From positions 928,512-992,511 of the forward strand of contig NZ_QFFY01000002.1 of assembly GCF_003131205.1 (NCBI RefSeq): 64,000 nt of DNA, read 5' to 3'. Each line of letters opens with the position of its first letter. The first letter of the stretch is position 1. The stretch is from Occallatibacter savannae (GTDB taxonomy: Bacteria > Acidobacteriota > Terriglobia > Terriglobales > Acidobacteriaceae). The notes beneath the pieces were generated by a model. The model saw only the letters and a list, made by a program, of their open reading frames with translations, was not told the DNA's origin and made no database searches. Both the position numbers and the translations under genes were made by a program. Shown here piece by piece: positions 1 through 7,947 of this stretch.

Positions 1-2
1 AA

Positions 3-494
3 AGTGTCCGCCGCGCTCTCTACTGCTCGAAGATCATCTCGTATGCGCAGGGCTACATGCTGCTGCGGGCTACGGCGAAGGAGAACGGCTGGAATCTGAA
101 CATGGGCGGTATTGCGCTGATGTGGCGAGGCGGATGTATTATCCGCAGCCGTTTCCTGAGCAAGATCAAGGACGCGTTCGAGACCGACCCTAAGCTGACC
201 AATCTTCTTCTCGACGGCTTCTTCTCGGGTGTTCTGAACCAGTACCAGGAAGCTTGGAGACAGGCTGTTGTGAGCGCGATCGAACTGGGGATTCCGACGC
301 CTGCGTTCTCCACAGCACTTGCCTTCTATGACGGATACCGTGCGGGCCGACTGCCGGCGAATCTCTTGCAGGCGCAACGCGACTACTTCGGTGCACACAC
401 GTACGAACGGGTCGACAAGCCTCGCGGAGAGTTCTTCCATACGAACTGGACCGGGCATGGCGGACGCGTGTCGTCCACGACCTATAACGTCTAG
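3..494 (+). CDS. gnd: 6-phosphogluconate dehydrogenase, C-terminal part (5' end outside window)
   Basis: The reading frame is open from base 3 and ends in TAG at 492-494, so only the last 163 residues are visible. The start of the fragment reads RALYCSKIISYAQGY and is followed by WNLNMGGIALMWRGGCIIRS and later FHTNWTGHGG, which are hallmark stretches of the all-helical C-terminal domain of 6-phosphogluconate dehydrogenase. The enzyme oxidatively decarboxylates 6-phosphogluconate to ribulose 5-phosphate with NADP+ or NAD+ in the cytosol. The convergent neighbours rpiB and tkt act on the next steps of the same pathway. A good intrinsic terminator follows directly. Confidence 0.95.
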   Translation, partial: SVRRALYCSKIISYAQGYMLLRATAKENGWNLNMGGIALMWRGGCIIRSRFLSKIKDAFETDPKLTNLLLDGFFSGVLNQYQEAWRQAVVSAIELGIPTPAFSTALAFYDGYRAGRLPANLLQAQRDYFGAHTYERVDKPRGEFFHTNWTGHGGRVSSTTYNV

Positions 495-518
495 CGCCTC
501 TCGTCGCATCGTCCTCAA

Positions 519-557
519 CCCGCCCGGTCCTTTCGCCCGAAGGATCGGGCGTTTTCC
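519..557 (+). terminator. Intrinsic terminator of gnd
   Basis: CGCCCG (521-526) pairs with CGGGCG (546-551) and TCCTT (528-532) with AAGGA (540-544), separated by a single G/T mismatch. TTTT follows at 552-555. It lies 25 bases past the gnd stop and just before the convergent HAD gene ends. Confidence 0.85.
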
Positions 558-568
558 ATTCATCCGTT

Positions 569-1180
569 TCAGAGCACGGCCAACTCGCCCAGTTGCTGCC
601 GCAATTCAGTCTCGCCAGTAAATTGAATGGCTTTCATCCCCACAGCAGCAGCTGCTGCAACATTCTCCAGCCGATCGTCGATGAACAGCGCGCGTTCAGG
701 TGTGTCACCGAGGATGCCTAAAGCTCTCACGTATATTTTGGGATCCGGCTTGCGCAGCCCCATGTAGCAAGAAGTGAAAGTGTATTTGAAGAGGTCGTGA
801 AGCCCGAACTTCTTCATGCGAAATTCATGTGTTTCGCGTGCTTCGTTGTTCAATGCGCCGATCCTGCACTTATCTGATGCCGCAAGTTCTTTGAGGATGC
901 ACAGTGCGCCGGAGGGCAACTCCTTCGATTGCGAACAGATTGAGGAGAAGAACTCGTCGCGCGAGAAGGCCCGAGGCTCATAGAACACTACGGCATCCAG
1001 ATACTCGCTCAGCGTAAGTTCACCACGTTCCCACGGCTCGAATGCTTTTGCGTGTCGCGATTCCAGGATGTCGCGATCGAGGTTGAGTTGCCCGGCCACA
1101 ACCGAGCGCTCGTGATGATCCCAGCCGTTTGTGAGCAGGACACCACCGATATCGAAGAGGATTACGTCGAAGGGGAACAT
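569..1180 (-). CDS. HAD-superfamily (class IA) phosphatase-like hydrolase
   Basis: The 203-residue protein carries all four HAD motifs. Motif I is FDIGGVL with the nucleophile Asp at residue 10; the usual second Asp is Gly, as in many YihX-like members. Motif II is ALNNE, motif III the Lys in LRKPDPKIY, and motif IV FIDDRLEN. HAD-IA enzymes dephosphorylate small metabolites such as sugar phosphates; the substrate cannot be read from sequence. A longer open frame extends upstream to 1405 but runs into rpiB and lacks family sequence, so the ATG at 1178-1180 is preferred. It lies 76 bases downstream of rpiB on the same strand and is probably the last gene of the GH15-tkt-rpiB unit. Confidence 0.85.
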   Translation of the reverse strand: MFPFDVILFDIGGVLLTNGWDHHERSVVAGQLNLDRDILESRHAKAFEPWERGELTLSEYLDAVVFYEPRAFSRDEFFSSICSQSKELPSGALCILKELAASDKCRIGALNNEARETHEFRMKKFGLHDLFKYTFTSCYMGLRKPDPKIYVRALGILGDTPERALFIDDRLENVAAAAAVGMKAIQFTGETELRQQLGELAVL

Positions 1181-1256
1181 CGGCGCTCTGGTCTTCTTAG
1201 GGGTTGGCGCCGCGCGAAGGAGCAGTGCAACCGCGGCGAAGTTAGTTGCGTATGAT

Positions 1257-1751
1257 CTATGCGGGCGGGTTGGACTGACCGGACTGACTGCTGCCTCGCT
1301 GATACTTCGCCTCGATGGCGAGGACTTTCTTGAAGCGCCGCGTGAATCGTTCTTCGTTTGAGATGAACTTCGCCTTGAGGAATGCATCCGCCAGTTCGTA
1401 GGCAAGTGCAGAGCCGATGATGCGCGCGCCCATGACCAGCACGTTCATGTCATCGTGTTCTACGCCTTGGTGTGCGGAGTAGGTGTCGTGGCACATGGCG
1501 GCCCGGATGCCGGGAATCTTATTGGCGGCGATGCTCACCCCGACGCCTGATCCGCAGATGAGAATGCCTCGGGGCGCTTCGCCAGCGATGATGGCTTCGC
1601 CCACACGCTGCGCAAAGTCAGGGTAATCATCCTGCGGCTCGCACTTGAAGGCACCGAGGTCGACCACCTCGTGGCCGCCCTTTGTGAGATATGCGCGGAC
1701 TTCCTCCTTAAGAGAAAACCCCGCGTGATCGGATGCGATGACTAACTTCAC
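1257..1751 (-). CDS. rpiB: Ribose-5-phosphate isomerase B
   Basis: The 164-residue protein matches the RpiB/LacAB family along its length. The N-terminus has SDHAGF (residues 7-12), which binds the phosphate-sugar, and ICGSGVGVSIAANK carries the catalytic Cys66. It interconverts ribose 5-phosphate and ribulose 5-phosphate. The start is GTG (1749-1751), preceded by AAAGGG with a five-base gap. It begins 18 bases after the tkt stop and is clearly cotranscribed with tkt. The tail after about residue 150 (rich in Ser, Gln and Pro) is a non-conserved extension. Confidence 0.95.
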   Translation of the reverse strand: MKLVIASDHAGFSLKEEVRAYLTKGGHEVVDLGAFKCEPQDDYPDFAQRVGEAIIAGEAPRGILICGSGVGVSIAANKIPGIRAAMCHDTYSAHQGVEHDDMNVLVMGARIIGSALAYELADAFLKAKFISNEERFTRRFKKVLAIEAKYQRGSSQSGQSNPPA

Positions 1752-1769
1752 TTCGAACCCTTTCTAATG

Positions 1770-3767
1770 TTACTTGTGCAACAGGTCCTTGGCGCGTGAC
1801 GCAACATTTTGCGCTGTGAATCCGAGCTTCTCGAGCACGGTGGGACCGGGAGCGGAAGCGCCGTAGCGATCAAGACCGATCACACCTCCATCTTTGCCGA
1901 CGTACTTCCACCATCCAAGCGGAGAGCCTGCTTCGACCGCCAGCTTCGGCACGCCATCGGGCAGAACGCTCTGCTTGTAGACAGATGATTGTTCGTCGTA
2001 GATCTCCCAGCTGGGCATGCTGACGACGCGAGTCTGAATGCCCTCTACTTCGAGGAGTTTCTTAGCTTCGACGCAGGGCCAGACTTCCGAGCCGGTGCCG
2101 ATGAGGATCACTTGTGGGTTTTCCGCGTCCTCAAGGATGTATGCTCCCTTGCTGACGCCGCCGTATACGTCATGAGTTGCCGGATCAATGATGGGCAAAT
2201 CCTGACGGCTCAGAGCGAAGAAGGCGGCGCCATTGCGCTCGAGAGCGAGACGCCAGCACGCCGCTGTCTCGTTGGCGTCTGCAGGCCGGTAGTCGGTCAG
2301 ATCAGGGACAGTTCGGAGCATCATGAGCTGCTCGATAGGTTGATGCGTCGGACCATCTTCACCAAGGCCGATTGAGTCATGCGTAAACACGAAGATCGAG
2401 TGCGCGCGAGATAGTGCCGCCAGTCGAATGGCGGGCTTGCAGTAGTCAGAGAATGTGAAGAACGTGGAGCCGTATGGAACCAGACCCTCGTGCGCGGCCA
2501 TCCCATTGACGGCAGCGCACATGCCGAATTCACGCACACCGAAAAAGACGTTGCGGCCAGCCGGATCGGCTGCGAAATGAGGGCTGTTCTTGAAGATGGT
2601 CTTCGTGGATGCGGTGAGGTCGGCAGCGCCGCCGAACAACTCGGGGACGACGTCCGCGATTGCGTTCATGACGGTCTGGCCGGCGTTACGGGTGGCGACT
2701 GGCTTTCCGGCAGGGAATGAGGGCAGCGACTTCTCCCATCCTGCTTTGCGCTGATTCTTAACTGCGCGCTGGAACTGAGCGGCGAGTTCAGGATTTTGGG
2801 CCGCATAGGCGTCAAATCGCTTTTTCCACTCGTTCTCTGCCTGCTGGCCGCGGTCAACGGCCTGACGCCAGTTCTTCAGCGCATCTTCGGGAACGTAGAA
2901 GCTCTGGTCTTCAGGGAATCCGAAGTACTTCTTGGTGGCTGCAGCATCGGCTGCGCCGAGTGCTTCGCCATGAACCTTGTTTGTGCCGGCCTTGGGGCTG
3001 CCGAATCCGATGACAGTGCGAACGGCGATGAGAGACGGCTTGCCGGTTTCGGCTTTTGCAGCTTCGATGGCGGCTTCAATTGCATTCAGGTCGTTGCCGT
3101 CGCCGACGCGCTGCGTGTGCCAGTGATACGCTTCGAAGCGCTTCAGCACGTCTTCGGTATAGCTCCACTCGGTGGGTCCGTCGAGAGAGATGAGGTTGTC
3201 GTCGTAGAGAACGATCAGCTTGCCGAGCCCGAGCGTTCCCGCAAGCGAGGCGGCTTCGTGCGAGATGCCTTCCATGAGATCGCCATCGCCGCAGAGAACG
3301 TAAGTGTGGTGGTCGACGATCTCGTGGCCAGGTTTGTTGTACACGGCGGCGAGGTGCTTCTCCGCGATAGCCATGCCAACAGCCATTCCGAAACCTTGCC
3401 CGAGTGGGCCGGTGGTGACTTCTACGCCTTCGGTCTCGCCTGATTCCGGGTGGCCGGGCGTCTTGGAGTGCCACTGGCGGAAAGACTTCAGATCATCGAG
3501 GGTGACCTTGTAGCCAGACAGATGAAGCGTTGCGTACAGGAGAGCTGACGCGTGTCCATTGGAAAGGACGAAGCGATCACGATCCGGCCATTTGAAGTGG
3601 GCCGGATTGTGCTTCATGATCTTGTGGAACAGCAGGTAGGCGATCGGAGCGCAGCCCAGCGGCGCTCCGGGATGGCCACTTTTGGCCTTCTCTACCTCGT
3701 CGACAGCAAGAAGACGGAGGGTATCAATGGAAAGCTGGTCGAGTGAAAGATCCGCAAGAGTTGCCAT
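1770..3767 (-). CDS. tkt: Transketolase
   Basis: The 665-residue protein shows SGHPGAPLG near residue 30, the thiamine diphosphate motif [18 protein letters not shown] near residue 155, and [11 protein letters not shown] near residue 470, all diagnostic for transketolase. It transfers two-carbon ketol units between ketoses and aldoses in the non-oxidative pentose phosphate pathway. The ATG at 3765-3767 is chosen because the conserved N-terminus begins there; an in-frame TTG five codons earlier, directly behind AAAGGGA, is a possible alternative. The gene follows the GH15 stop by 45 bases and precedes rpiB by 18. Confidence 0.96.
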   Translation of the reverse strand: MATLADLSLDQLSIDTLRLLAVDEVEKAKSGHPGAPLGCAPIAYLLFHKIMKHNPAHFKWPDRDRFVLSNGHASALLYATLHLSGYKVTLDDLKSFRQWHSKTPGHPESGETEGVEVTTGPLGQGFGMAVGMAIAEKHLAAVYNKPGHEIVDHHTYVLCGDGDLMEGISHEAASLAGTLGLGKLIVLYDDNLISLDGPTEWSYTEDVLKRFEAYHWHTQRVGDGNDLNAIEAAIEAAKAETGKPSLIAVRTVIGFGSPKAGTNKVHGEALGAADAAATKKYFGFPEDQSFYVPEDALKNWRQAVDRGQQAENEWKKRFDAYAAQNPELAAQFQRAVKNQRKAGWEKSLPSFPAGKPVATRNAGQTVMNAIADVVPELFGGAADLTASTKTIFKNSPHFAADPAGRNVFFGVREFGMCAAVNGMAAHEGLVPYGSTFFTFSDYCKPAIRLAALSRAHSIFVFTHDSIGLGEDGPTHQPIEQLMMLRTVPDLTDYRPADANETAACWRLALERNGAAFFALSRQDLPIIDPATHDVYGGVSKGAYILEDAENPQVILIGTGSEVWPCVEAKKLLEVEGIQTRVVSMPSWEIYDEQSSVYKQSVLPDGVPKLAVEAGSPLGWWKYVGKDGGVIGLDRYGASAPGPTVLEKLGFTAQNVASRAKDLLHK

Positions 3768-3812
3768 AAAGCGCTGTTCCAATCCCTTTCAAAAATTGCA
3801 GCGGAAACTGTG

Positions 3813-6260
3813 CTATTTCCGGCTCTCGATCTGTATGTCTACGTTGTGGCCGAGCCAGCGATTTTGCTCGGGCCAGTGAACAGTCCATGATAGACCACTG
3901 CTTTCAGGGTGCTGTGCGGCGGAAAGATCCGCGCAGTAGCCTGCGTTGCCCAAACTGCGGCTCGGAGTTGATTGCATCGTTTGCCAGTTGTCGCTCGTCC
4001 AGACGACCTCGAAGTGCGTGGCGTCAAGGATGCGCAGAGTTTCACCTGCGGAGATTTTCTGGATAGGCCGTCGGCTGCTGTAGAACTCGAGGTCTGCACG
4101 TATGTTCTTCCTGCCGCTTGGCTCGCAGTAGCGGTCGTAAACACAATCGATGCGATCGAAGACCTTTCCGTCTGTTGCGGAACGAAGAAGTTTCAAGTAT
4201 TCGGCGTGCGCCCAGACCAGAGGCACGGCAGAGCCTGCAGGTTGTCCCGTGACGAGCCCCTGATGCGGACGGTTGGCTTCGTCCCAGACCTGCTCGGGCA
4301 TCATCTGGCCGGGGGTGGCGAAACGTTCGTAGGTCTGGATTAAGGAAGATGGGTCGTTGCCTGCTGCGAGTTCGTAATGAGCGCGCTCTCCGGTGAACAG
4401 GGGCCATACGCGGCCTTGTCCCCAGCCCTGAAACGGACCGCCGTCGGGGCGCTGGCCGTAGCCGTCGTAGTTGTAGCGGTGCCACCCAGGGCCCTGGGGT
4501 AGATCGGTCTTGAGGATGGCGTCCACAACCTTGAGCGAGTCGATGATGAGCGGGTCGTCGGCACGGCGTACGCCATAGCGCACTAGCTCGAGGAACCCGC
4601 CGTCGATGATCTGGCGGGCTTCGAATTCCGTCTGCTCGCCTGGAGGACGGTTGTTGATGTGGATGATCTCCGTGCCGCAACTCTCGCAGGCGTAGGCTTC
4701 GCCCTTCTCGGGTGGCCGGATGCGCATGTAGTGGCGCTTGATTTCGGGATGAAGCACGCCGTTGTTGGTGACCGTCCAGTCCTCAAGGTGCCGCTCGATC
4801 CAATCGGCGAACTCCTCCAGGAATGCGGCCATCTCCATCGAATCGTGCGCCCGGGCCATGTCAGCCGCACAGATCAGACCGCCGATGACGGCCGCCAACG
4901 TGGAAGGGGAGTAGCCGGCGTTCTCTTCCCAGCGCTCCTGATGCGTTATAGGCGCGTGCTGGATCAAGAAGGCCGCGGCGCGCTCGACGAACGGGAAGAT
5001 GTCGATCTCGCCAACGGCGCCTGCCTTCCAGAGCCGCCAAGCCAGGATGATAGGGAAGGCGACTTCATCGAGCTGGACGCCGGACCAGTAAGGGCGTCCG
5101 TCGACCCAGAAGTTCTGGGCGAATCCGCCGTCCGGTTTCTGGGTGCAGGCGAGGTAGACGAGGGCGCGGCGGGCCGTTTCTGCTCGGCCGCAGGCGAGCA
5201 GGGCTGTAGCGGTCTGCACCATGTCGCGCGTCCAAACGAGGTGGTAGCCGCCGAGGTCGTCGTCACCGTGCGCCTGGCCCCAAGGGATGGAGGCAGAAGC
5301 GACAAACGCGCCAGCGAAGGTCTTGTCTTCATGGGCCAGCAGGACGTTGTGACTGGCTCGCATGAGCTTGCCGCCATCGCAGGACTTGGCGGCGAGCCAC
5401 TCAGGGTTTGCGACCCGATGCCACTGGCCGATGAACCGCTCTCGATGTTCGTCGAAGGAGATGGCGAGGGCGCTAACCGTCTTCTGTAGGGCGGTGTGGT
5501 TGCCCTCGCCGAGGCCGATGGCCACTGTGAATTCGCGCGCGCCGTCCGTGCCTGCGGCGCCGAGGTTCAGCTCGCCAAACAGGGCGATGTTGCCGCCGGT
5601 TGCTGAACCAAACTCCCAATCCATTCGGTATTTGTCCATCAGGTCGCGCCAGCCATCGCTTGCACCGACGAATCCGCAGCTGACACGCGAAAAGCCGCAG
5701 CTCGCGCCCATGGCCATCGACCACTGATTCTTGAAGGCCAGGAGCATCTTGTGGCCGGCGATGTCGATGGCCCGGCCGGTGTTTCCCGCGCCGCCGCCGT
5801 CGAGGTGTGGTGCCAGCAGCGCATAGACCTTCAGACGAGGGATCAGATCGTCGTGCCCTTCCAGACGGACCCGCTGCAGGATGACGCTGTGGTGCGGGTC
5901 GGTGATGATTTCCTTGATCAGCGTGTACCGGCTGTTGGGGTCAGTGTTTGTGTAACGGACGCCTAGCGCTTCGGGGTGGATGTACTCGAATGTGGTGAGC
6001 AGGTCGCGCTTCTCTTCGTGGACGAATGTCTCGCCGTCGGTGACGAGAAATCCCATGTCGCGCACCTGGGCGCTGTCGATAGTGGGGTGGTAGATCTCGT
6101 TGAGAACGCCGTGCGAGCAGGTGAACCAGACACGGCTCGAGGCCGAGTAGGCTGTTCCGATTGCGTCTTTTACACTGGAGGTCCAGCGCGCTTGAAGGCC
6201 TGGCGCGCCAAATGCCTCGCCCTGCTGGTCAAGCCAGCGGTACAGGGTCTGATCACTCAT
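3813..6260 (-). CDS. GH15 family glucoamylase/glucodextranase-like hydrolase
   Basis: The 815-residue protein has the layout of bacterial GH15 enzymes: an N-terminal beta-sandwich (about 1-270), a linker, and an (alpha/alpha)6 catalytic barrel (about 290-690) with HLVWTRDMVQTA, RWEENAGYSPSTLAA and MMPEQVWDE. By analogy with characterised glucodextranases, the Glu in RWEENAGYS is the probable general acid and the Glu in MPEQVW the probable base. The enzyme would release glucose from the ends of alpha-glucans. No signal peptide is visible, so it is probably cytoplasmic. Being first in line with tkt and rpiB suggests glucan breakdown feeding the pentose phosphate pathway (inference). The C-terminal 100 residues form a beta-rich domain. 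Confidence 0.88.
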   Translation of the reverse strand: MSDQTLYRWLDQQGEAFGAPGLQARWTSSVKDAIGTAYSASSRVWFTCSHGVLNEIYHPTIDSAQVRDMGFLVTDGETFVHEEKRDLLTTFEYIHPEALGVRYTNTDPNSRYTLIKEIITDPHHSVILQRVRLEGHDDLIPRLKVYALLAPHLDGGGAGNTGRAIDIAGHKMLLAFKNQWSMAMGASCGFSRVSCGFVGASDGWRDLMDKYRMDWEFGSATGGNIALFGELNLGAAGTDGAREFTVAIGLGEGNHTALQKTVSALAISFDEHRERFIGQWHRVANPEWLAAKSCDGGKLMRASHNVLLAHEDKTFAGAFVASASIPWGQAHGDDDLGGYHLVWTRDMVQTATALLACGRAETARRALVYLACTQKPDGGFAQNFWVDGRPYWSGVQLDEVAFPIILAWRLWKAGAVGEIDIFPFVERAAAFLIQHAPITHQERWEENAGYSPSTLAAVIGGLICAADMARAHDSMEMAAFLEEFADWIERHLEDWTVTNNGVLHPEIKRHYMRIRPPEKGEAYACESCGTEIIHINNRPPGEQTEFEARQIIDGGFLELVRYGVRRADDPLIIDSLKVVDAILKTDLPQGPGWHRYNYDGYGQRPDGGPFQGWGQGRVWPLFTGERAHYELAAGNDPSSLIQTYERFATPGQMMPEQVWDEANRPHQGLVTGQPAGSAVPLVWAHAEYLKLLRSATDGKVFDRIDCVYDRYCEPSGRKNIRADLEFYSSRRPIQKISAGETLRILDATHFEVVWTSDNWQTMQSTPSRSLGNAGYCADLSAAQHPESSGLSWTVHWPEQNRWLGHNVDIQIESRK

Positions 6261-6471
6261 TCGTTCTCACCGGTTGCGATGGGGAAGTTACACTCCGCGG
6301 AACAACCAACTGAACTACTGATGCTTTCGCGACCTCAAAGTTACCATTTTCCGCGCTCTCTTCGAACCCTGCCGGGGTGCTGCTGCATCCATCGAAACAC
6401 AGAGTATCGCCCGGGAATGTGAATGAACTGTTGCAGCCGGACCGCTTTTACTCTCGTCAATTTCGCCGTTT

Positions 6472-6487
6472 ACGCTGCGCACAGCGT
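6472..6487. promoter_or_regulatory. Small perfect inverted repeat upstream of superoxide dismutase
   Basis: ACGCTG (6472-6477) and CAGCGT (6482-6487) flank CGCA, 55 bases before the superoxide dismutase start. It could be an operator or a leader hairpin; no regulator can be named. The rest of the 282-base gap 6261-6542 holds nothing else I can call. Confidence 0.35.
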
Positions 6488-6542
6488 CTGTGCCTAAGCC
6501 CGAAACTCAACCAGTACAATCCGAAATGAGGAGATTTCCCCG

Positions 6543-7166
6543 ATGGCATACGAACTTGCACCGCTTCCCTATGATTACGCCGCGCTCGAACCTTTTATCG
6601 ACGCGCAGACCATGCAACTGCATCACGACAAGCACCACCAGACCTACATCACAAACGTGAATGCCGCGTTGGCCAATCATCAGAACCTGGCCGCGAAATC
6701 AGTGGATGACCTCATCAGCGACCTGAACGCCGTGCCGGAAGATATCCGAACTGTGGTCCGGAACAACGGCGGCGGCCACTCGAATCACAGCATGTTCTGG
6801 ACGATCATGGGACCTGCGAATGCGTCTGGCGTGGGCGGTAACCCGACGGGCGCGATTGCCGACCAGATCAAGGCTGACTTCGGTGACTTTGAGGCGTTCA
6901 AGAAGACCTTCAATGAAACCACGGCCAAGCAGTTCGGCTCCGGATGGGGCTGGCTGGTGTTCCAGGGCGGCAAGCTGAAGGTGATCACGACTGCCAATCA
7001 GGACTCTCCACTCAGCCAGGGTCTCTATCCAGTTCTGGGCAATGACGTCTGGGAGCATGCGTACTACCTGAAGTACCAGAACAAGCGCCCTGACTATCTG
7101 GCGGCCTGGTGGAACGTGGTGAACTGGGCAGAGGTCAACAAGCGGTTCGAGAAGGCCAAGAAGTAG
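6543..7166 (+). CDS. Superoxide dismutase (Fe/Mn family)
   Basis: The 207-residue protein carries the four metal ligands of the Fe/Mn family: His27 in QLHHDKHH, His82 in HSNHSMFW, and Asp168 and His172 in [19 protein letters not shown] and NQDSPL (about 132-157) resemble manganese-type or cambialistic enzymes rather than strict iron types, although metal use cannot be settled from sequence. It dismutates superoxide to oxygen and hydrogen peroxide. There is no signal peptide, so it is cytosolic. GAGGAG lies nine bases before the ATG. A peroxidase gene follows on the same strand behind a terminator, so the two form a detoxification pair but probably not one transcript. Confidence 0.95.
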   Translation: MAYELAPLPYDYAALEPFIDAQTMQLHHDKHHQTYITNVNAALANHQNLAAKSVDDLISDLNAVPEDIRTVVRNNGGGHSNHSMFWTIMGPANASGVGGNPTGAIADQIKADFGDFEAFKKTFNETTAKQFGSGWGWLVFQGGKLKVITTANQDSPLSQGLYPVLGNDVWEHAYYLKYQNKRPDYLAAWWNVVNWAEVNKRFEKAKK

Positions 7167-7185
7167 ACCTATCTGGCCAGCGCTT

Positions 7186-7228
7186 TGGAGCGGGATCGGA
7201 CGTGAGTTCGGTCCCGTTGTTCTTTGGT
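7186..7228 (+). terminator. Intrinsic terminator after superoxide dismutase
   Basis: A 10-bp stem with two G-U pairs (GGGATCGGAC, gtga loop, GTTCGGTCCC) is followed by the T-rich run GTTGTTCTTT. It lies about 20 bases past the stop. Confidence 0.65.
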
Positions 7229-7314
7229 ATGGTCCAAATCCAGTGACGATCTGCTGACAATCTTGCCGGGTTGACCCGGTATGATCCTCCCAGTTCCGAT
7301 TCCCGGAGGATCGT

Positions 7315-7869
7315 GTGCGAAAATTCATTCTCTCTCTGGCGTTCCTTCTAGCGGCGAGCGTGCTCAGCGCTGCGGATGCGAAGAGCATCTATGACTTCAC
7401 AATGAAATCGATCGATGGGCAGCCTGTGAGCCTGAAGAGCTACAAAGGCAAGGTCGTTTTGCTGGTGAACCTGGCCAGCAAGTGCGGCTTTACGCCGCAG
7501 TATGCCGGGCTCGAGAAGCTCTACGAGAAGTACAAGGACCGGGGTTTCGTCATCGTCGGCGTGCCGGCGAACAACTTCGCGCAGCAGGAGCCCGGAACGA
7601 ACGAGGAGATCAAGACGTTCTGTTCCCGCAAGTACAACGTGAGCTTTCCGATGATGAGCAAGGTGTCGGTTCTGGGCGAAGACAAGACTCCGCTGTATAG
7701 CTATCTCACGGACAAGAACACGGATCCGAAGTTTGGCGGAGACATCAAGTGGAACTTCACGAAGTTCCTGTTCGATCGCAACGGAAACCCTGTCGCGCGG
7801 TTTGAGCCGGCCGTGACGCCGGATTCAGCCGAGGTGCAATCTGCGGTGGAATCGGCGCTGGGCAAGTAA
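7315..7869 (+). CDS. Exported glutathione peroxidase-family protein
   Basis: The 184-residue protein begins with a typical signal peptide (hydrophobic core FILSLAFLLAASVLSA). It then shows the thiol-peroxidase fold: ASKCGFTPQY with the peroxidatic Cys57, the active-site Gln in NNFAQQEPG near residue 91, Cys103 in the position of a resolving cysteine, and WNFTKFL with catalytic Trp146 and Asn147. Such cysteine enzymes reduce peroxides, usually with thioredoxin rather than glutathione. The start is GTG at 7315, with CGGAGGA four bases upstream. Export to the periplasm is inferred from the signal peptide. Confidence 0.92.
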   Translation: MRKFILSLAFLLAASVLSAADAKSIYDFTMKSIDGQPVSLKSYKGKVVLLVNLASKCGFTPQYAGLEKLYEKYKDRGFVIVGVPANNFAQQEPGTNEEIKTFCSRKYNVSFPMMSKVSVLGEDKTPLYSYLTDKNTDPKFGGDIKWNFTKFLFDRNGNPVARFEPAVTPDSAEVQSAVESALGK

Positions 7870-7890
7870 CTGCGAGCGATAAGATGAGCG

Positions 7891-7930
7891 AGGCCTCGGC
7901 ACTGTTCGCCGAGGTCTTTGTCGTTTTGTG
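7891..7930. terminator. Probable bidirectional terminator between convergent genes
   Basis: GGCCTCGGC (7892-7900) pairs with GCCGAGGTC (7908-7916) around a seven-base loop, followed on the + strand by TTTGTCGTTTT. It sits between the convergent peroxidase and DUF5916 genes. Confidence 0.7.
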
Positions 7931-7947
7931 ACGTATACCCTCGCTTT

